Notes: a model not told the origin generated them from the sequence alone. Positions 8,734 through 16,785 are shown, counted from the first letter of the stretch. The stretch: DNA of 37,625 nucleotides from Rhizobium sp. Root1220 (GCF_001426265.1 NZ_LMDG01000004.1:109324-146948); one strand, 5' to 3'. Numbers and translations: made by a program.

Positions 8734-9296
8734 CCCCTCGCGAAAAACCCACTCCTGCGAAAGTGCGCCAGAGGCGCCCTGCCCTCGCTCTGATCGCTGC
8801 CTCATGCGGTACTGCCCTAGCGGTGATCATCGGCGGGGTCGTCGGCGGCCTGCGGATCAACACCACGCCCAGCGAGCCGCTCGGTCTATGGCGTATCGCA
8901 CGGCTCGATCGCCCGGTTCACGTAGGCGACATGGTGTTCGTTTGCCCGCCTGTGACCGAAACTGTCTCGGAGGGTTTCGCGCGAGGCTACCTTCGCGCGG
9001 GCTTGTGCCCGGGTGGTTTTGGTCCGCTCATTAAAACGGTTGCGGCGGTCGGCGGTCAGCGCATTGATGTCACCGGCGACGTCACGATCGATGGGCGGCC
9101 GATCGAAAGCTCGAACCCCGTGTCTCGGGACGGCCAAGGACGACCTCTGCGCCCGTATGCGGGAGGGACGGTTCCGGCCGGCTTCCTGTTCCTGCACTCA
9201 CCGTTTCCCGGGTCCTGGGACTCGCGATACTTTGGGCCGGTCCCCGCGTCTGGTGTCCTTGGTTTTGCAATGCAGGTACTGACCTATGCGCCCTGA
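8730..9296 (+). CDS. traF: TraF, signal-peptidase-like pilin maturation protease
   Basis: A 188-aa S26-type serine protease. Basic N-terminus then one membrane helix (~18-41, ALALIAASCGTALAVIIGGVVGG), the nucleophile motif TPSEPLGLW with Ser48, and the general-base motif LIKTVAAVGG with Lys102, giving the Ser/Lys dyad of TraF/LepB proteins. In conjugation TraF matures the TrbC pilin to its cyclic form. ATGA overlap with traA and an 11-nt overlap with traB show the traAFB operon. Confidence 0.95.
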   Translation: MTPREKPTPAKVRQRRPALALIAASCGTALAVIIGGVVGGLRINTTPSEPLGLWRIARLDRPVHVGDMVFVCPPVTETVSEGFARGYLRAGLCPGGFGPLIKTVAAVGGQRIDVTGDVTIDGRPIESSNPVSRDGQGRPLRPYAGGTVPAGFLFLHSPFPGSWDSRYFGPVPASGVLGFAMQVLTYAP

Positions 9297-10452
9297 TTGG
9301 ATTCAACCACTTGCCCTCGCGCTGGCTTCTGCCACGGTTGGGTGTATCGCCTGGACCGGACACGCATTGGCGCTTCCCGCAGCAATCGCTTTTCCGGCGC
9401 TTTGGTCACTGGCACGCAGCCGTCGCACTGCAAGTATGGCTGCTGCTGCCTATTTTCTGGCGGCGTCGCGTGGTCTTCCGCAAGGCGTGGTGGCCTTCTA
9501 TCAATCGGACATCTGGCCGGGACTAATGCTGTGGCTTGTCGCCTCAAGCGGCTTCGTTATGGTTCACGGCGCCCTGTGGTCGCGCCATTACGGCGCCTGG
9601 AAAGCCCTGCGATACACGATTGCGATGGTCCTGATGGCGCTGCCACCGTTCGGCATTGTCGGCTGGGCCCATCCGGTCACTGCGGCAGGCATTCTTTTTC
9701 CAGGGTGGGGATGGTCAGGGCTTGCGGCAGTGACAGCCGGTCTCGCGATCATGACAACGCAATATAGACCGGCTGCAGCCATCACCCTCGTAGGTTTCTG
9801 GCTCTGGTCCGCCGCATTCTGGACCACTCCCGACATAGGGCGTGGGTGGCAGGGCGTCGACCTGCAGCTCGGAAATAGTCTGGGCCGCGATACCAGTCTT
9901 GCTCGCCATAGTGACCTTGTTGCAACGTTGCGCCTACAGCGCCGGCCCGACACCGCCTACATGCTCTTGCCTGAAAGTGCTCTCGGGTTTTGGACGCCCT
10001 CGGTGGAGCGTTCGTGGCGGCAGCAGCTCGCCGGTGGCGATCTGAGCGTCATCGCCGGCGCAGCTGTAGTCGATGCGGAGGGATACGATAATGTCCTGGT
10101 CCGAGTCTCGGCCACCGAAAGTGAGATCCTCTATCGGGAACGCATGCCGGTGCCTGGCTCGATGTGGCAACCCTGGCTGCCGCTGATTGGAAAGAGCGGC
10201 GGAGCCAGAGCACACTTTTTCTCGAATCCGGCCGTGTCTGTCGGCGGCCGGCGCGTGGCTCCGCTCATCTGCTATGAGCAGCTGATCATCTGGCCCGTCC
10301 TGCAGTCGATGCTTCATGACCCTGATCTCATCATCGCCGTCGGAAACGACTGGTGGACCGAGGGGACATCCATCGTCGCGATTCAGCGCGCCAGCACGCA
10401 AGCCTGGGCTCGGCTGTTCGGCAAACCTCTCGTGATGTCCTTCAACACCTGA
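9286..10452 (+). CDS. traB: TraB, nitrilase-fold membrane protein
   Basis: A 388-aa protein with several hydrophobic segments in residues ~5-180, then a carbon-nitrogen hydrolase (Lnt-like) domain. LLPESALGFW carries the expected Glu (E230) and APLICYEQL the expected Cys (C329). The third nitrilase residue, normally Lys in a Y-x-K-x-x-L-V-P-F-G-E motif, is not evident: the aligned stretch is YRERMPVPGSMW, so amidase chemistry is uncertain. TraB is needed for efficient Ti-type conjugation; its substrate is unknown. It overlaps traF by 11 nt; traH follows after 14 nt. Confidence 0.94.
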   Translation: MRPDWIQPLALALASATVGCIAWTGHALALPAAIAFPALWSLARSRRTASMAAAAYFLAASRGLPQGVVAFYQSDIWPGLMLWLVASSGFVMVHGALWSRHYGAWKALRYTIAMVLMALPPFGIVGWAHPVTAAGILFPGWGWSGLAAVTAGLAIMTTQYRPAAAITLVGFWLWSAAFWTTPDIGRGWQGVDLQLGNSLGRDTSLARHSDLVATLRLQRRPDTAYMLLPESALGFWTPSVERSWRQQLAGGDLSVIAGAAVVDAEGYDNVLVRVSATESEILYRERMPVPGSMWQPWLPLIGKSGGARAHFFSNPAVSVGGRRVAPLICYEQLIIWPVLQSMLHDPDLIIAVGNDWWTEGTSIVAIQRASTQAWARLFGKPLVMSFNT

Positions 10453-10466
10453 TCTGGAGAAAGACC

Positions 10467-11084
10467 ATGGACGCTGCCCTTATCGCGAAATGCGCCGACC
10501 CAAGCCTTCCCCCTGCTATCGTCGAGCAGTTCATTTCGGCAGTCGGTTCCGACGATCCACTGGCCGTAACCGTGAAGGCGGATGGTCGGCTGGTTCTCAT
10601 CCCCAAGCCTCGCTCTCCCGACGAGGCAATGGCTGTGATCAAGGACTATGTCGGTCATGCCATCGTTCGCGTCGGCATCACACAGTTTCCCGCAGACGTT
10701 CGCGTTGGCGACCCGTCACAGCTTCAGCCAGACATGTTCGACGCATGCGCGAACTTGCGAACAGGTACAGGCATATTTGCAAAGGTCGCCCGCATCGTCA
10801 CCAAATGGTACGGCCGTCCCACGAACAGCGAGCTCCTTCCGCAGTTGTTCGATGATACGGTCTACGCTTGGAAGACAGGAACCTTCGAGGGCGACAACGT
10901 GTTCCGAGCCAACGATCCCGGTGGTCCGACCTTCATGAATAAAAGCTCAGAAAAGCCGGCTGACGATGGTGAACCCGCGGCGCCTCCTCCCGAAAGTGAA
11001 AATAGCACACAGTCAGCCGAGCCGAGTAGTGCCAACGTGGGAGGAATGAGGATCGACCTTTCCCGGATAGGCGGGGGTAGATAA
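10467..11084 (+). CDS. traH: TraH, conjugal transfer protein
   Basis: A 205-aa protein starting MDAALIAKCADPSLPPAIVEQFI, the length and start expected for TraH, last gene of the Ti traAFBH operon. The first ~150 residues look folded (alpha/beta) and the last ~50 are Pro/Glu/Ser-rich and probably disordered, ending MRIDLSRIGGGR. No signal peptide. ATG at 10467 is chosen because GGAGA lies at 10456-10460, 14 nt after the traB stop. Its molecular role is not known to me; the assignment rests on position, length and sequence character. Confidence 0.9.
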   Translation: MDAALIAKCADPSLPPAIVEQFISAVGSDDPLAVTVKADGRLVLIPKPRSPDEAMAVIKDYVGHAIVRVGITQFPADVRVGDPSQLQPDMFDACANLRTGTGIFAKVARIVTKWYGRPTNSELLPQLFDDTVYAWKTGTFEGDNVFRANDPGGPTFMNKSSEKPADDGEPAAPPPESENSTQSAEPSSANVGGMRIDLSRIGGGR

Positions 11085-11144
11085 GTCTGATTTGGGCGGC
11101 AAAAACATAGCTTTCCCGATTTCTGCCGGGTAAGCTCAGTGCCA

Positions 11145-11951
11145 ATGACCACACCTCCCGAATATCACCTGTTTATCGACGACACCGGCAGCCGAGATCC
11201 CGACCATGAGCTTCCTCAACAGCGAAAGGACGGCATGGATTGCTTCGGCTTGGGTGGGTTCCTGATCAAGCAAGAAGATATCGGTGAACTGAAGGTGCGA
11301 CACACCGAATTCTGCGCTCAGCATGGGATCGACTACCCCCTGCACTCGCACAAAATTCGTGGCGGTCGCGGAGATTTTGGTTGGCTAAGGAATCCTGAGA
11401 AGGCGCGGCTCTTCTTTCCGGAACTCGACGCATTTATACTCTCCCTGCCCGTGATTGGGATTGCAGCCGTCATCGATCGACCGGGGTATGTCTTGCGGTA
11501 TCGCGAGAAATATCAGGAACGACTGTGGCTGATGTGTAAAACCGCCTACTCGATCCTCATTGAGCGGGCGGCAAAGTTCGCCGATAGTCAGGGCCGGACC
11601 CTTCGGGTTTTCTTCGAGGCGAGCGGCAAACACGAAGACCGGGATCTGATGACCTATGCCAAGGCGCTCAAGGCCGACGGAATGCCATTCGCGGGCGACG
11701 GCGCAAATGCCTATGGCTCGCTTCCTCCAGAGGAATTCCGGCGGATCGTCAGAGGTGAACCCAAGCGCCGGACCAAGGAGGCGGCGATGATGCAGGTCGC
11801 TGACCTGATGCTCTATCCGATGGCCAAGGGTGGATATGATCCCACCTACAAGCCCTATGTCGATCTCATCAGGTCGGGCAAACTGATCGACTCGCTGGTT
11901 CCCGAACAGGACCGGTCGAGCCTCGGAATCAAATACAGCTGCTTCAAATGA
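11145..11951 (+). CDS. DUF3800 domain protein
   Basis: A 268-aa protein with the N-terminal acidic motif YHLFIDDTG, a central VFFEASGKHEDRDLMTYA, and a C-terminal MMQVADLMLYPMAKGGYD, the layout of DUF3800 proteins, which are predicted metal-dependent RNase H-fold nucleases with conserved early and late acidic residues. A GTG at 11139 is an alternative start. It follows traH after 60 nt on the same strand and is followed by a terminator hairpin at 11955-11972, so it may be the last gene of the traAFBH transcript. DUF3800 genes are often found in mobile and defence-related regions; its role here is unknown. Confidence 0.85.
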   Translation: MTTPPEYHLFIDDTGSRDPDHELPQQRKDGMDCFGLGGFLIKQEDIGELKVRHTEFCAQHGIDYPLHSHKIRGGRGDFGWLRNPEKARLFFPELDAFILSLPVIGIAAVIDRPGYVLRYREKYQERLWLMCKTAYSILIERAAKFADSQGRTLRVFFEASGKHEDRDLMTYAKALKADGMPFAGDGANAYGSLPPEEFRRIVRGEPKRRTKEAAMMQVADLMLYPMAKGGYDPTYKPYVDLIRSGKLIDSLVPEQDRSSLGIKYSCFK

Positions 11952-11972
11952 AAAAAGGTCCTTGCGGACCTT
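11951..11972 (-). terminator. Bidirectional terminator between DUF3800 and rcgR-like genes
   Basis: Stem AAGGTCC/GGACCTT with a four-base loop. On the minus strand it is followed by six or more T, a good intrinsic terminator for the minus-strand hydrolase/membrane-protein operon; on the plus strand only TTAATT follows. Between it and 12124 no gene is visible. Confidence 0.75.
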
Positions 11973-12123
11973 AATTCGTTTCGGCCAGCGCCTAGCGCTG
12001 ACCCCGGAGCGTTGCTCTACTGGAAAAGTAGTGCACGTAAAACTGTTTTGCAAGTTTGATTTGGGCCAGTCGCCAGATTGGGTGCGGAAACGCTCTGAAG
12101 CGCTCGCAGGGCGTTCGGTCCTA

Positions 12124-13119
12124 TCAATAGAGAAACCGTTTCAAACTCAGGCCCGCATGCAGGATGTACGGCAGCCGTCCAAGGGAATAGTGGCCACAAT
12201 TCAGCTTCAAGATCTGTGGTCGGCCACCGTCGTTCTTCAAGCTGGACAACAGGCTCTCCGAGATCGCTGGCATCACAACCTTGTCTCTTCTGGCCAAGAC
12301 CATCTGGATATCGAGCTCCGCCCGCGCCAAACGACGCGTGTAGTTTTCGAGATTGAGTGGACCCCATGCTCTCCTGAGATCTGCCAGCTCGATCTCATGC
12401 TCCAGGCTGTTGCGGATAGTTCGTGTGGCGCGACCCGTCCAAACCATATCCGCAAGGCTCCCCCCTGGTAGAAACAGCGAAGCCTTCGAAACGCTCAGAT
12501 CATGGGCGGCAATCAATCCTGCGACCCAAGATCCAAGGCTCATGCCCAGGACGGAGATTTCTTGGTAGCCTTCACCCTTCAGCCAGCCGATGAGTTTTTT
12601 TCCATCACACACTGCCTGCTTCACCGCTTGGATCGTACGACCAAGATTGGCGCTCAACATGTAATCCGCGTGCAATGAGCCGGGACGGCTACGCTCGAGG
12701 TGATAAGGCATCGCGATCTCGACGACCGTGATCCCGCGCCGTGACATAAAGCCGGCAATTTGCGCGTTTCGAGCCCGTGCATTCCAATGGTGAAAAATCA
12801 CGAGTGCCTTGCGGAGGGATCCACTTCTGGTGATCTTCGCCCAGACGATATTATTCTCAGCGACATCGGTGGATATATCCGAGCGGAATTTAATCCAATC
12901 CTCGTTCACCTCGAACCGTTGATTGCCGCGATTTGGCTCATCAAAAAACCCAGGGTCAACCGACGCTTCATCCGCGCGGACACAAAATTCGGAAATGCTC
13001 TCGATCTTCTCACCGGGAAAGGCACGGTCGGCATCCAGAATGAAACGCGTCGCCTCCTTGCCGTCTTCACCGCGTCGCGCCCGCTGTTCATCCCACTGAT
13101 CAAGCCACCTAAGATACAA
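12124..13119 (-). CDS. rcgR: Alpha/beta hydrolase, RcgR-like (putative conjugation inhibitor)
   Basis: A 331-aa alpha/beta hydrolase. ALVIFHHWNARARNAQIAGF gives the beta-strand/oxyanion region, LGMSLGSWVAG the nucleophile elbow with Ser194, ARRDKVVMP the acid Asp279 and LNCGHYSLG the His310, so the catalytic triad is intact. No signal peptide, so it is likely cytoplasmic. The start appears to be TTG at 13119 (a stop lies just upstream in frame), overlapping the membrane-protein gene by 11 nt. From memory, rcgR encodes a hydrolase-like inhibitor of conjugation next to rcgA on rhizobial plasmids, and has been suggested to be a lactone hydrolase. The symbol is given by context and fold, without alignment; a generic esterase is the alternative. 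Confidence 0.62.
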   Translation of the reverse strand: MYLRWLDQWDEQRARRGEDGKEATRFILDADRAFPGEKIESISEFCVRADEASVDPGFFDEPNRGNQRFEVNEDWIKFRSDISTDVAENNIVWAKITRSGSLRKALVIFHHWNARARNAQIAGFMSRRGITVVEIAMPYHLERSRPGSLHADYMLSANLGRTIQAVKQAVCDGKKLIGWLKGEGYQEISVLGMSLGSWVAGLIAAHDLSVSKASLFLPGGSLADMVWTGRATRTIRNSLEHEIELADLRRAWGPLNLENYTRRLARAELDIQMVLARRDKVVMPAISESLLSSLKNDGGRPQILKLNCGHYSLGRLPYILHAGLSLKRFLY

Positions 13120-14734
13120 TTTGCTTGGTTCCTACTTCACTGGATCGCCCTCTACCTAGGCCAGGTTCAATCAGGCTGAACACCGCGACGACCACAGCGA
13201 TAGCCAAAAGGATTGAGAATCCCACGAACGCGTCGATCAGCAGGTATGCGGCAAACAGCAATGTCACGACCGCCGCCATCGTCCACAGCGGTTTATGCAA
13301 TCGCCCACCGATAGCGCGGATCGAGATTGAACCGTAGACAAAAACGACGATGGTCGAAAGGGCGACAAGCAGGCTGCTGTAGTGGGTGGGCATGCGATAG
13401 TGGAACCCATTGCTCGCAGCATCGCGGCCAGCCAGCACTGAAGTGAAATCCCCGGCCAGCCAGTCGAGGATGTTTCTGGCGTTCGATGTCAGATAGGAAC
13501 TCTGAGCCTTCATGCACAACGCGACGAGAAGACCGAGGATTGTGCAGCGGAATAAACCGCGCATTAGTCTCAGGCACAGCTTGTACACTTCGCCTCGGGA
13601 CCTAGTTTGATGATGGGCCGCCGCGTCCAGGCCAATTTTCCTGAAGTCGTGGATCATCGTGTACAGCAGAATGAGCCCGGCGAAAAATAGATAGAAGCAC
13701 AGGCACATGTAGAGGTAAGCGAGCGCAGTGAACACGATCGCCGCCGGGACCGAAATGACCTCCGGCCGCACAATTGCCAGCGTACCCCAGCTTGTAGCGT
13801 AGTCGGCTCCGCCTTTTAGTAACGGGATTAGGCAAACGCCAATCCATTGGAAAACACCGGCGAACAACACGCAGATCAGGAAAACTGCCCAGTAGGACAA
13901 GGAGGAAGCCTGCACCTGGCTAGCCCATCCATCGTCGCGGGTGCTCGTGTGGCTCCACGTCCACAGCTTCAGGCGTGCCTCTCCTGTCCAAAAGGCGAGC
14001 AGTTCGGCTACAAGTGCGAAAAACAGTGGCAAGAGCACCATGAAAAGGATGGTCCAATTCGGAGCCCAAAGAAATCCAACCTCTTTCGCGACATTGTCCG
14101 CGCGCAGGTAAATGGCGCTGTGGATCCCAACCATATAGGAAAGGAAGCCGAGAGCGGAGGCGCCGGCAAACACAGCCGCGGGCAAGTTCAGCGGAGAGCC
14201 GCCGCTAAAAAACGCCTCCGATCTTCTCGCTAGACTGAGGCGCGGTACGTTCCGAACGTCACCGGGTTCTGGTTCTGTATGGGGCGTGGGCTCGACCGAT
14301 GACAAGGTCTCATGGTCAACTTGGGGGTCAGGTGATGGATCTGGACGTTCTGGCGCATGGCCATCTATCTTTTTCGCCTCCCGTCTCTTGGCCTGCAGTC
14401 GTGCCTGGGCCGCACTTAGCTCCACCTGCCAAGCCGCCGTTGATTCCGGATCATCACATCCAAAAACCCTCGCAAGCCAGCGGATATTCGCCGAGCTAAC
14501 TCCCCTGTCGTTTTCCTGAAACCAAAGCTGAACAGTCCTCAGATCAACCCCAACGCGGTTCGAATCTATCTGTGAGATCGCGTCGGCAAGCAGCTCTGGC
14601 GTCCAAGGGCCGGCTGGAAACCCGTCTTCACCGATTGCTCTGCCTGCGCCCGCCGCAGCCAGTTTCTTGAATAATTCCTTCCAGTCACTACCGTCATTGG
14701 GTGGAGGCAGAAATAATTTCCCGTTCTGAAACAA
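13109..14734 (-). CDS. rcgA: Multi-pass membrane protein with DNA-binding-like N-terminus, RcgA-like
   Basis: A 541-aa protein in two parts. Residues ~15-125 are soluble and look helical, with a possible HTH-like segment (VGVDLRTVQLWFQENDRGVSSANIRWLARVFG), followed by a Pro/Glu-rich linker (~126-165). Residues ~184-525 hold about eight or nine membrane helices, for example 226-249, 279-305, 328-360, 397-412, 452-471 and 483-522. The start seems to be TTG at 14734. It is divergent from traR (268-bp gap) and overlaps the hydrolase. Position among conjugation genes, hydrolase partner and membrane nature fit RcgA, reported as essential for transfer of certain rhizobial plasmids. This is inference from memory and context, not alignment. 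Confidence 0.6.
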   Translation of the reverse strand: MFQNGKLFLPPPNDGSDWKELFKKLAAAGAGRAIGEDGFPAGPWTPELLADAISQIDSNRVGVDLRTVQLWFQENDRGVSSANIRWLARVFGCDDPESTAAWQVELSAAQARLQAKRREAKKIDGHAPERPDPSPDPQVDHETLSSVEPTPHTEPEPGDVRNVPRLSLARRSEAFFSGGSPLNLPAAVFAGASALGFLSYMVGIHSAIYLRADNVAKEVGFLWAPNWTILFMVLLPLFFALVAELLAFWTGEARLKLWTWSHTSTRDDGWASQVQASSLSYWAVFLICVLFAGVFQWIGVCLIPLLKGGADYATSWGTLAIVRPEVISVPAAIVFTALAYLYMCLCFYLFFAGLILLYTMIHDFRKIGLDAAAHHQTRSRGEVYKLCLRLMRGLFRCTILGLLVALCMKAQSSYLTSNARNILDWLAGDFTSVLAGRDAASNGFHYRMPTHYSSLLVALSTIVVFVYGSISIRAIGGRLHKPLWTMAAVVTLLFAAYLLIDAFVGFSILLAIAVVVAVFSLIEPGLGRGRSSEVGTKQIVS

Positions 14735-15002
14735 TCGATTACCAGTTCTGATTTCGTTTCGTTTCGCGGCACTTCATATTACATCGTGCCAAATCACTCA
14801 ATCACCCTTTATCGAATTCAGGTTGGATATATTTCGCATAAACGCATAGCGCGTGGTCGACATGCGCAAACAAATGAATCAACCCCAGGACGAGTTGGCG
14901 TGTGTCGTCAACGTTAGTCCAAGGGGGCAAGAGCGTCCAGGTCTGCCGATGTTGCCATGATGCACGGTACCGGGGAACCAGCACTGAATGGAGGGGATTT
15001 AC

Positions 15003-15707
15003 ATGAACCAACTCGTCGCAGGGCTTTTGGAGATCGGTGCTGTCGCACATGATGATGCAACGCTGAAGACCGCATTGGCCGATCTGGCAAAACGGTTCGA
15101 GTTTACGGGTTACGACTACGCCAAGCTGCTCCCAGGCGACTTTTCCGTGATATCAAACCTATCGCCTGATTGGCTGAAACGCAGCAGGAAATTCGACGTG
15201 GAGCGCCGCCATCCAATCATGAAGCGAGCCCAACAAATCCGTCGCGTCTTTGTATGGTCTGCTAAGGAAGAACAGGGGACGATTCCGGAGGAAAACAAAA
15301 TCTTCTATGAAACGGCATCGCAATTCGGGATCCGGTCAGGCATCACCTTTCCCATCGCAATTTCTAACGGCGGAATTTCAGTGCTCAGCTTCGTCTCGCC
15401 GAAAGAGGTCCTGCGAGGTTGGGAGGAAGTCGATCCAATCGCCGCATCGTCTGCGGTTGGTCAGCTGCACGCCCGCATTGAACAGATAAATGTAATGCCA
15501 TCGATCCAGCAACCGTTCTATCTCTCGCCGAAGGAGGCGACGTACGCTCGGTGGCTTGCTCTTGGCAAAACGGTAGAAGACACAGCCAAGATTGAGGACG
15601 TCAAATACAACACCGTCCGAATTGCGCTCGCGGACGCCAGGCGCCGCTATGACCTTTGTAACAACACGCAGCTTGTGGCTCTGGCAATCCGACGGGGCAT
15701 GATCTGA
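15003..15707 (+). CDS. traR: TraR, LuxR-type conjugation regulator with altered AHL pocket
   Basis: A 234-aa protein, exactly the length of Ti TraR and collinear with it. N-terminal autoinducer domain (FTGYDYAKL, ASQFGIRSGITFPIAISNGG) and C-terminal LuxR HTH (LSPKEATYARWLALGKTVEDTAKIEDVKYNTVRIALADARRR, ALAIRRGMI) closely resemble TraR. Of the pocket residues, Trp57, Pro71, Trp85 and Gly113 are kept, but position 53 is Leu, 61 is Ser and 70 is His in place of the invariant Asp. ATG at 15003 has GGAGGGGA just upstream. Its stop abuts the traM stop. It should activate the promoters at 4956-4973 and 26720-26737; whether it needs an AHL is open. No AHL synthase gene is seen. Confidence 0.93.
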   Translation: MNQLVAGLLEIGAVAHDDATLKTALADLAKRFEFTGYDYAKLLPGDFSVISNLSPDWLKRSRKFDVERRHPIMKRAQQIRRVFVWSAKEEQGTIPEENKIFYETASQFGIRSGITFPIAISNGGISVLSFVSPKEVLRGWEEVDPIAASSAVGQLHARIEQINVMPSIQQPFYLSPKEATYARWLALGKTVEDTAKIEDVKYNTVRIALADARRRYDLCNNTQLVALAIRRGMI

Positions 15708-16007
15708 TCAGACTTCCGGCGTCCGCCCCAGAATGTTGACAAGCGTTGTGAGTGCGCACATCTGCGCGTGCATTTCGATTGTCGCTTCCAGATATGCTAC
15801 ATGCGCATCGCTTGGGTGTTTATCGACCAGCAGACCGTCAGGGTGGGCGATTCGAAACAGCCTTTCTGCACGGTCGACCAGGGTTCGGTGTTTCTTGATC
15901 GCATCGACCGTCAGGCCTTCGATCACTTGCTCGGGCTCGTTCGAGAGCAATCCCACAATCGGCCGTAAGTCGATGTCCGACGTCATGTCATTTCTCTCGT
16001 GATCCAT
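15708..16007 (-). CDS. traM: TraM, TraR antiactivator
   Basis: A 99-aa protein with LRPIVGLLSNEPEQVIEGLTVDAIKKHRTLVDRAERLF and the C-terminal hallmark YLEATIEMHAQMCALTTLVNILGRTPEV, which matches the TraM family of Ti and rhizobial plasmids. TraM binds TraR and blocks DNA binding, setting a threshold for transfer. It is convergent with traR, and the two stop codons meet inside a TCTGATCAGA palindrome. The start may be the ATG at 16007, which gives the family length, or at 15986, which has a GAGAGA site. The same traR-traM adjacency occurs on Ti plasmids. Confidence 0.92.
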   Translation of the reverse strand: MDHERNDMTSDIDLRPIVGLLSNEPEQVIEGLTVDAIKKHRTLVDRAERLFRIAHPDGLLVDKHPSDAHVAYLEATIEMHAQMCALTTLVNILGRTPEV

Positions 16008-16178
16008 AATTTCTTAGCCCCTCGCATGACCTGCGCCAACCGGATCGCTCATGTGAGAATCGAGCAACATGTCGCGTACTGTCTTGGAAGGCATTTTAGC
16101 GATTGGCCGGTAACACTTCCACTGCAGTTTTGCAGCTTGCAGGACCAGGCGTTCCCAGTCGACGCGGGAGCCGGTGCC

Positions 16179-16391
16179 CTACGGGACAGCTCGTTTGCTG
16201 AACGCTATTGCGATTGCCTGCTCTTGCTGCTCAGAAGTGAGATGCACCTCGTTGATCTCTGTGTCAGGACCGACAACCTCAAAGTCGGTGGGCGTTCGGT
16301 CTTCAAACATCCGGTAAACGTTCATTGCTGCCTCTACTGGACTGTCGGCTTCGACGAGCAAGCTGTGTGAGGTCACTTTGTAAAACGGCAT
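16179..16391 (-). CDS. Small hypothetical protein, 70 aa
   Basis: ATG at 16391 has a purine-rich GGGGGAAG site upstream and gives MPFYKVTSHSLLVEADSPVEAAMNVYRMFEDRTP..., which looks like a small alpha/beta domain with strand YKVTSHSLLVEA, helix EAAMNVYRMF, strand DFEVV, then helix EQQEQAIAIAFS. No known family, signal peptide or membrane segment. It lies between traM and the end of the trb operon on the same strand as both. Probably real on the basis of start context and fold-like character; function unknown. Confidence 0.55.
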   Translation of the reverse strand: MPFYKVTSHSLLVEADSPVEAAMNVYRMFEDRTPTDFEVVGPDTEINEVHLTSEQQEQAIAIAFSKRAVP

Positions 16392-16491
16392 GCTCTTCCC
16401 CCGGCTCTTTGCCGATACGGCTAGCATCCGGGGAGGCCGCATGGAACGGCCACCATCTTGAAGTAACCTCGGCCGCCTCCCAAATGACCAG

Positions 16492-16749
16492 ATGGCAAAC
16501 ACGGATCGGCACCATGAGAGCGGAAGCTACATCTATCACGAAGGCTTCGCTGAAAGCTCTGCTGCGATTGCCAGGTTTCGGCACCAAAGATGTCTGGGTC
16601 GAGTCTGGCTCATTGGTGACCGTCGGGTCGCAACCCGCACTATCGAAATGCTCGAGCAGAAAGGCCTTGTGCGAGAGGTCGCGTTCAACGGGAACCCGGC
16701 TTTGATCTTGACCGACGAAGCCAAGAACTTCCTCGCTGGAAAGCACTAG
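16492..16749 (+). CDS. Possible small winged-helix-like protein, 85 aa
   Basis: The C-terminal half, VATRTIEMLEQKGLVREVAFNGNPALILTDEAKNFL, reads like the end of a winged-helix DNA-binding domain (recognition helix, wing, final helix). The N-terminal half (MANTDRHHESGSYIYHEGF...) shows no matching first helices. There is no clear ribosome site before the ATG, and open frames on both strands overlap it. It may be a truncated or degraded transcription regulator, or a chance reading. It is the only plus-strand candidate between traM and trbI. Confidence 0.35.
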   Translation: MANTDRHHESGSYIYHEGFAESSAAIARFRHQRCLGRVWLIGDRRVATRTIEMLEQKGLVREVAFNGNPALILTDEAKNFLAGKH

Positions 16750-16785
16750 CGGAACATGGAAGCTGCCAGCGAACGCCTGATCGGA

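Noticed and set aside
9917..9934. TTGCAACGTTGCGCC, resembling the tra-box centre
   Set aside because: It lies inside traB, is not a full dyad (GCGCC at the right arm has no partner) and is far from any start.
14848..14868. GC-rich partial palindrome around GTCGAC upstream of traR
   Set aside because: The arms are unequal around the centre and lack the GTGCA/TGCAC core, so it is not called a TraR site.
14802..15050. Minus-strand open frame of 82 codons in the rcgA-traR gap
   Set aside because: It overlaps the traR ribosome site and start, has no Shine-Dalgarno and its protein shows no domain-like pattern; the gap is better read as a divergent promoter region.
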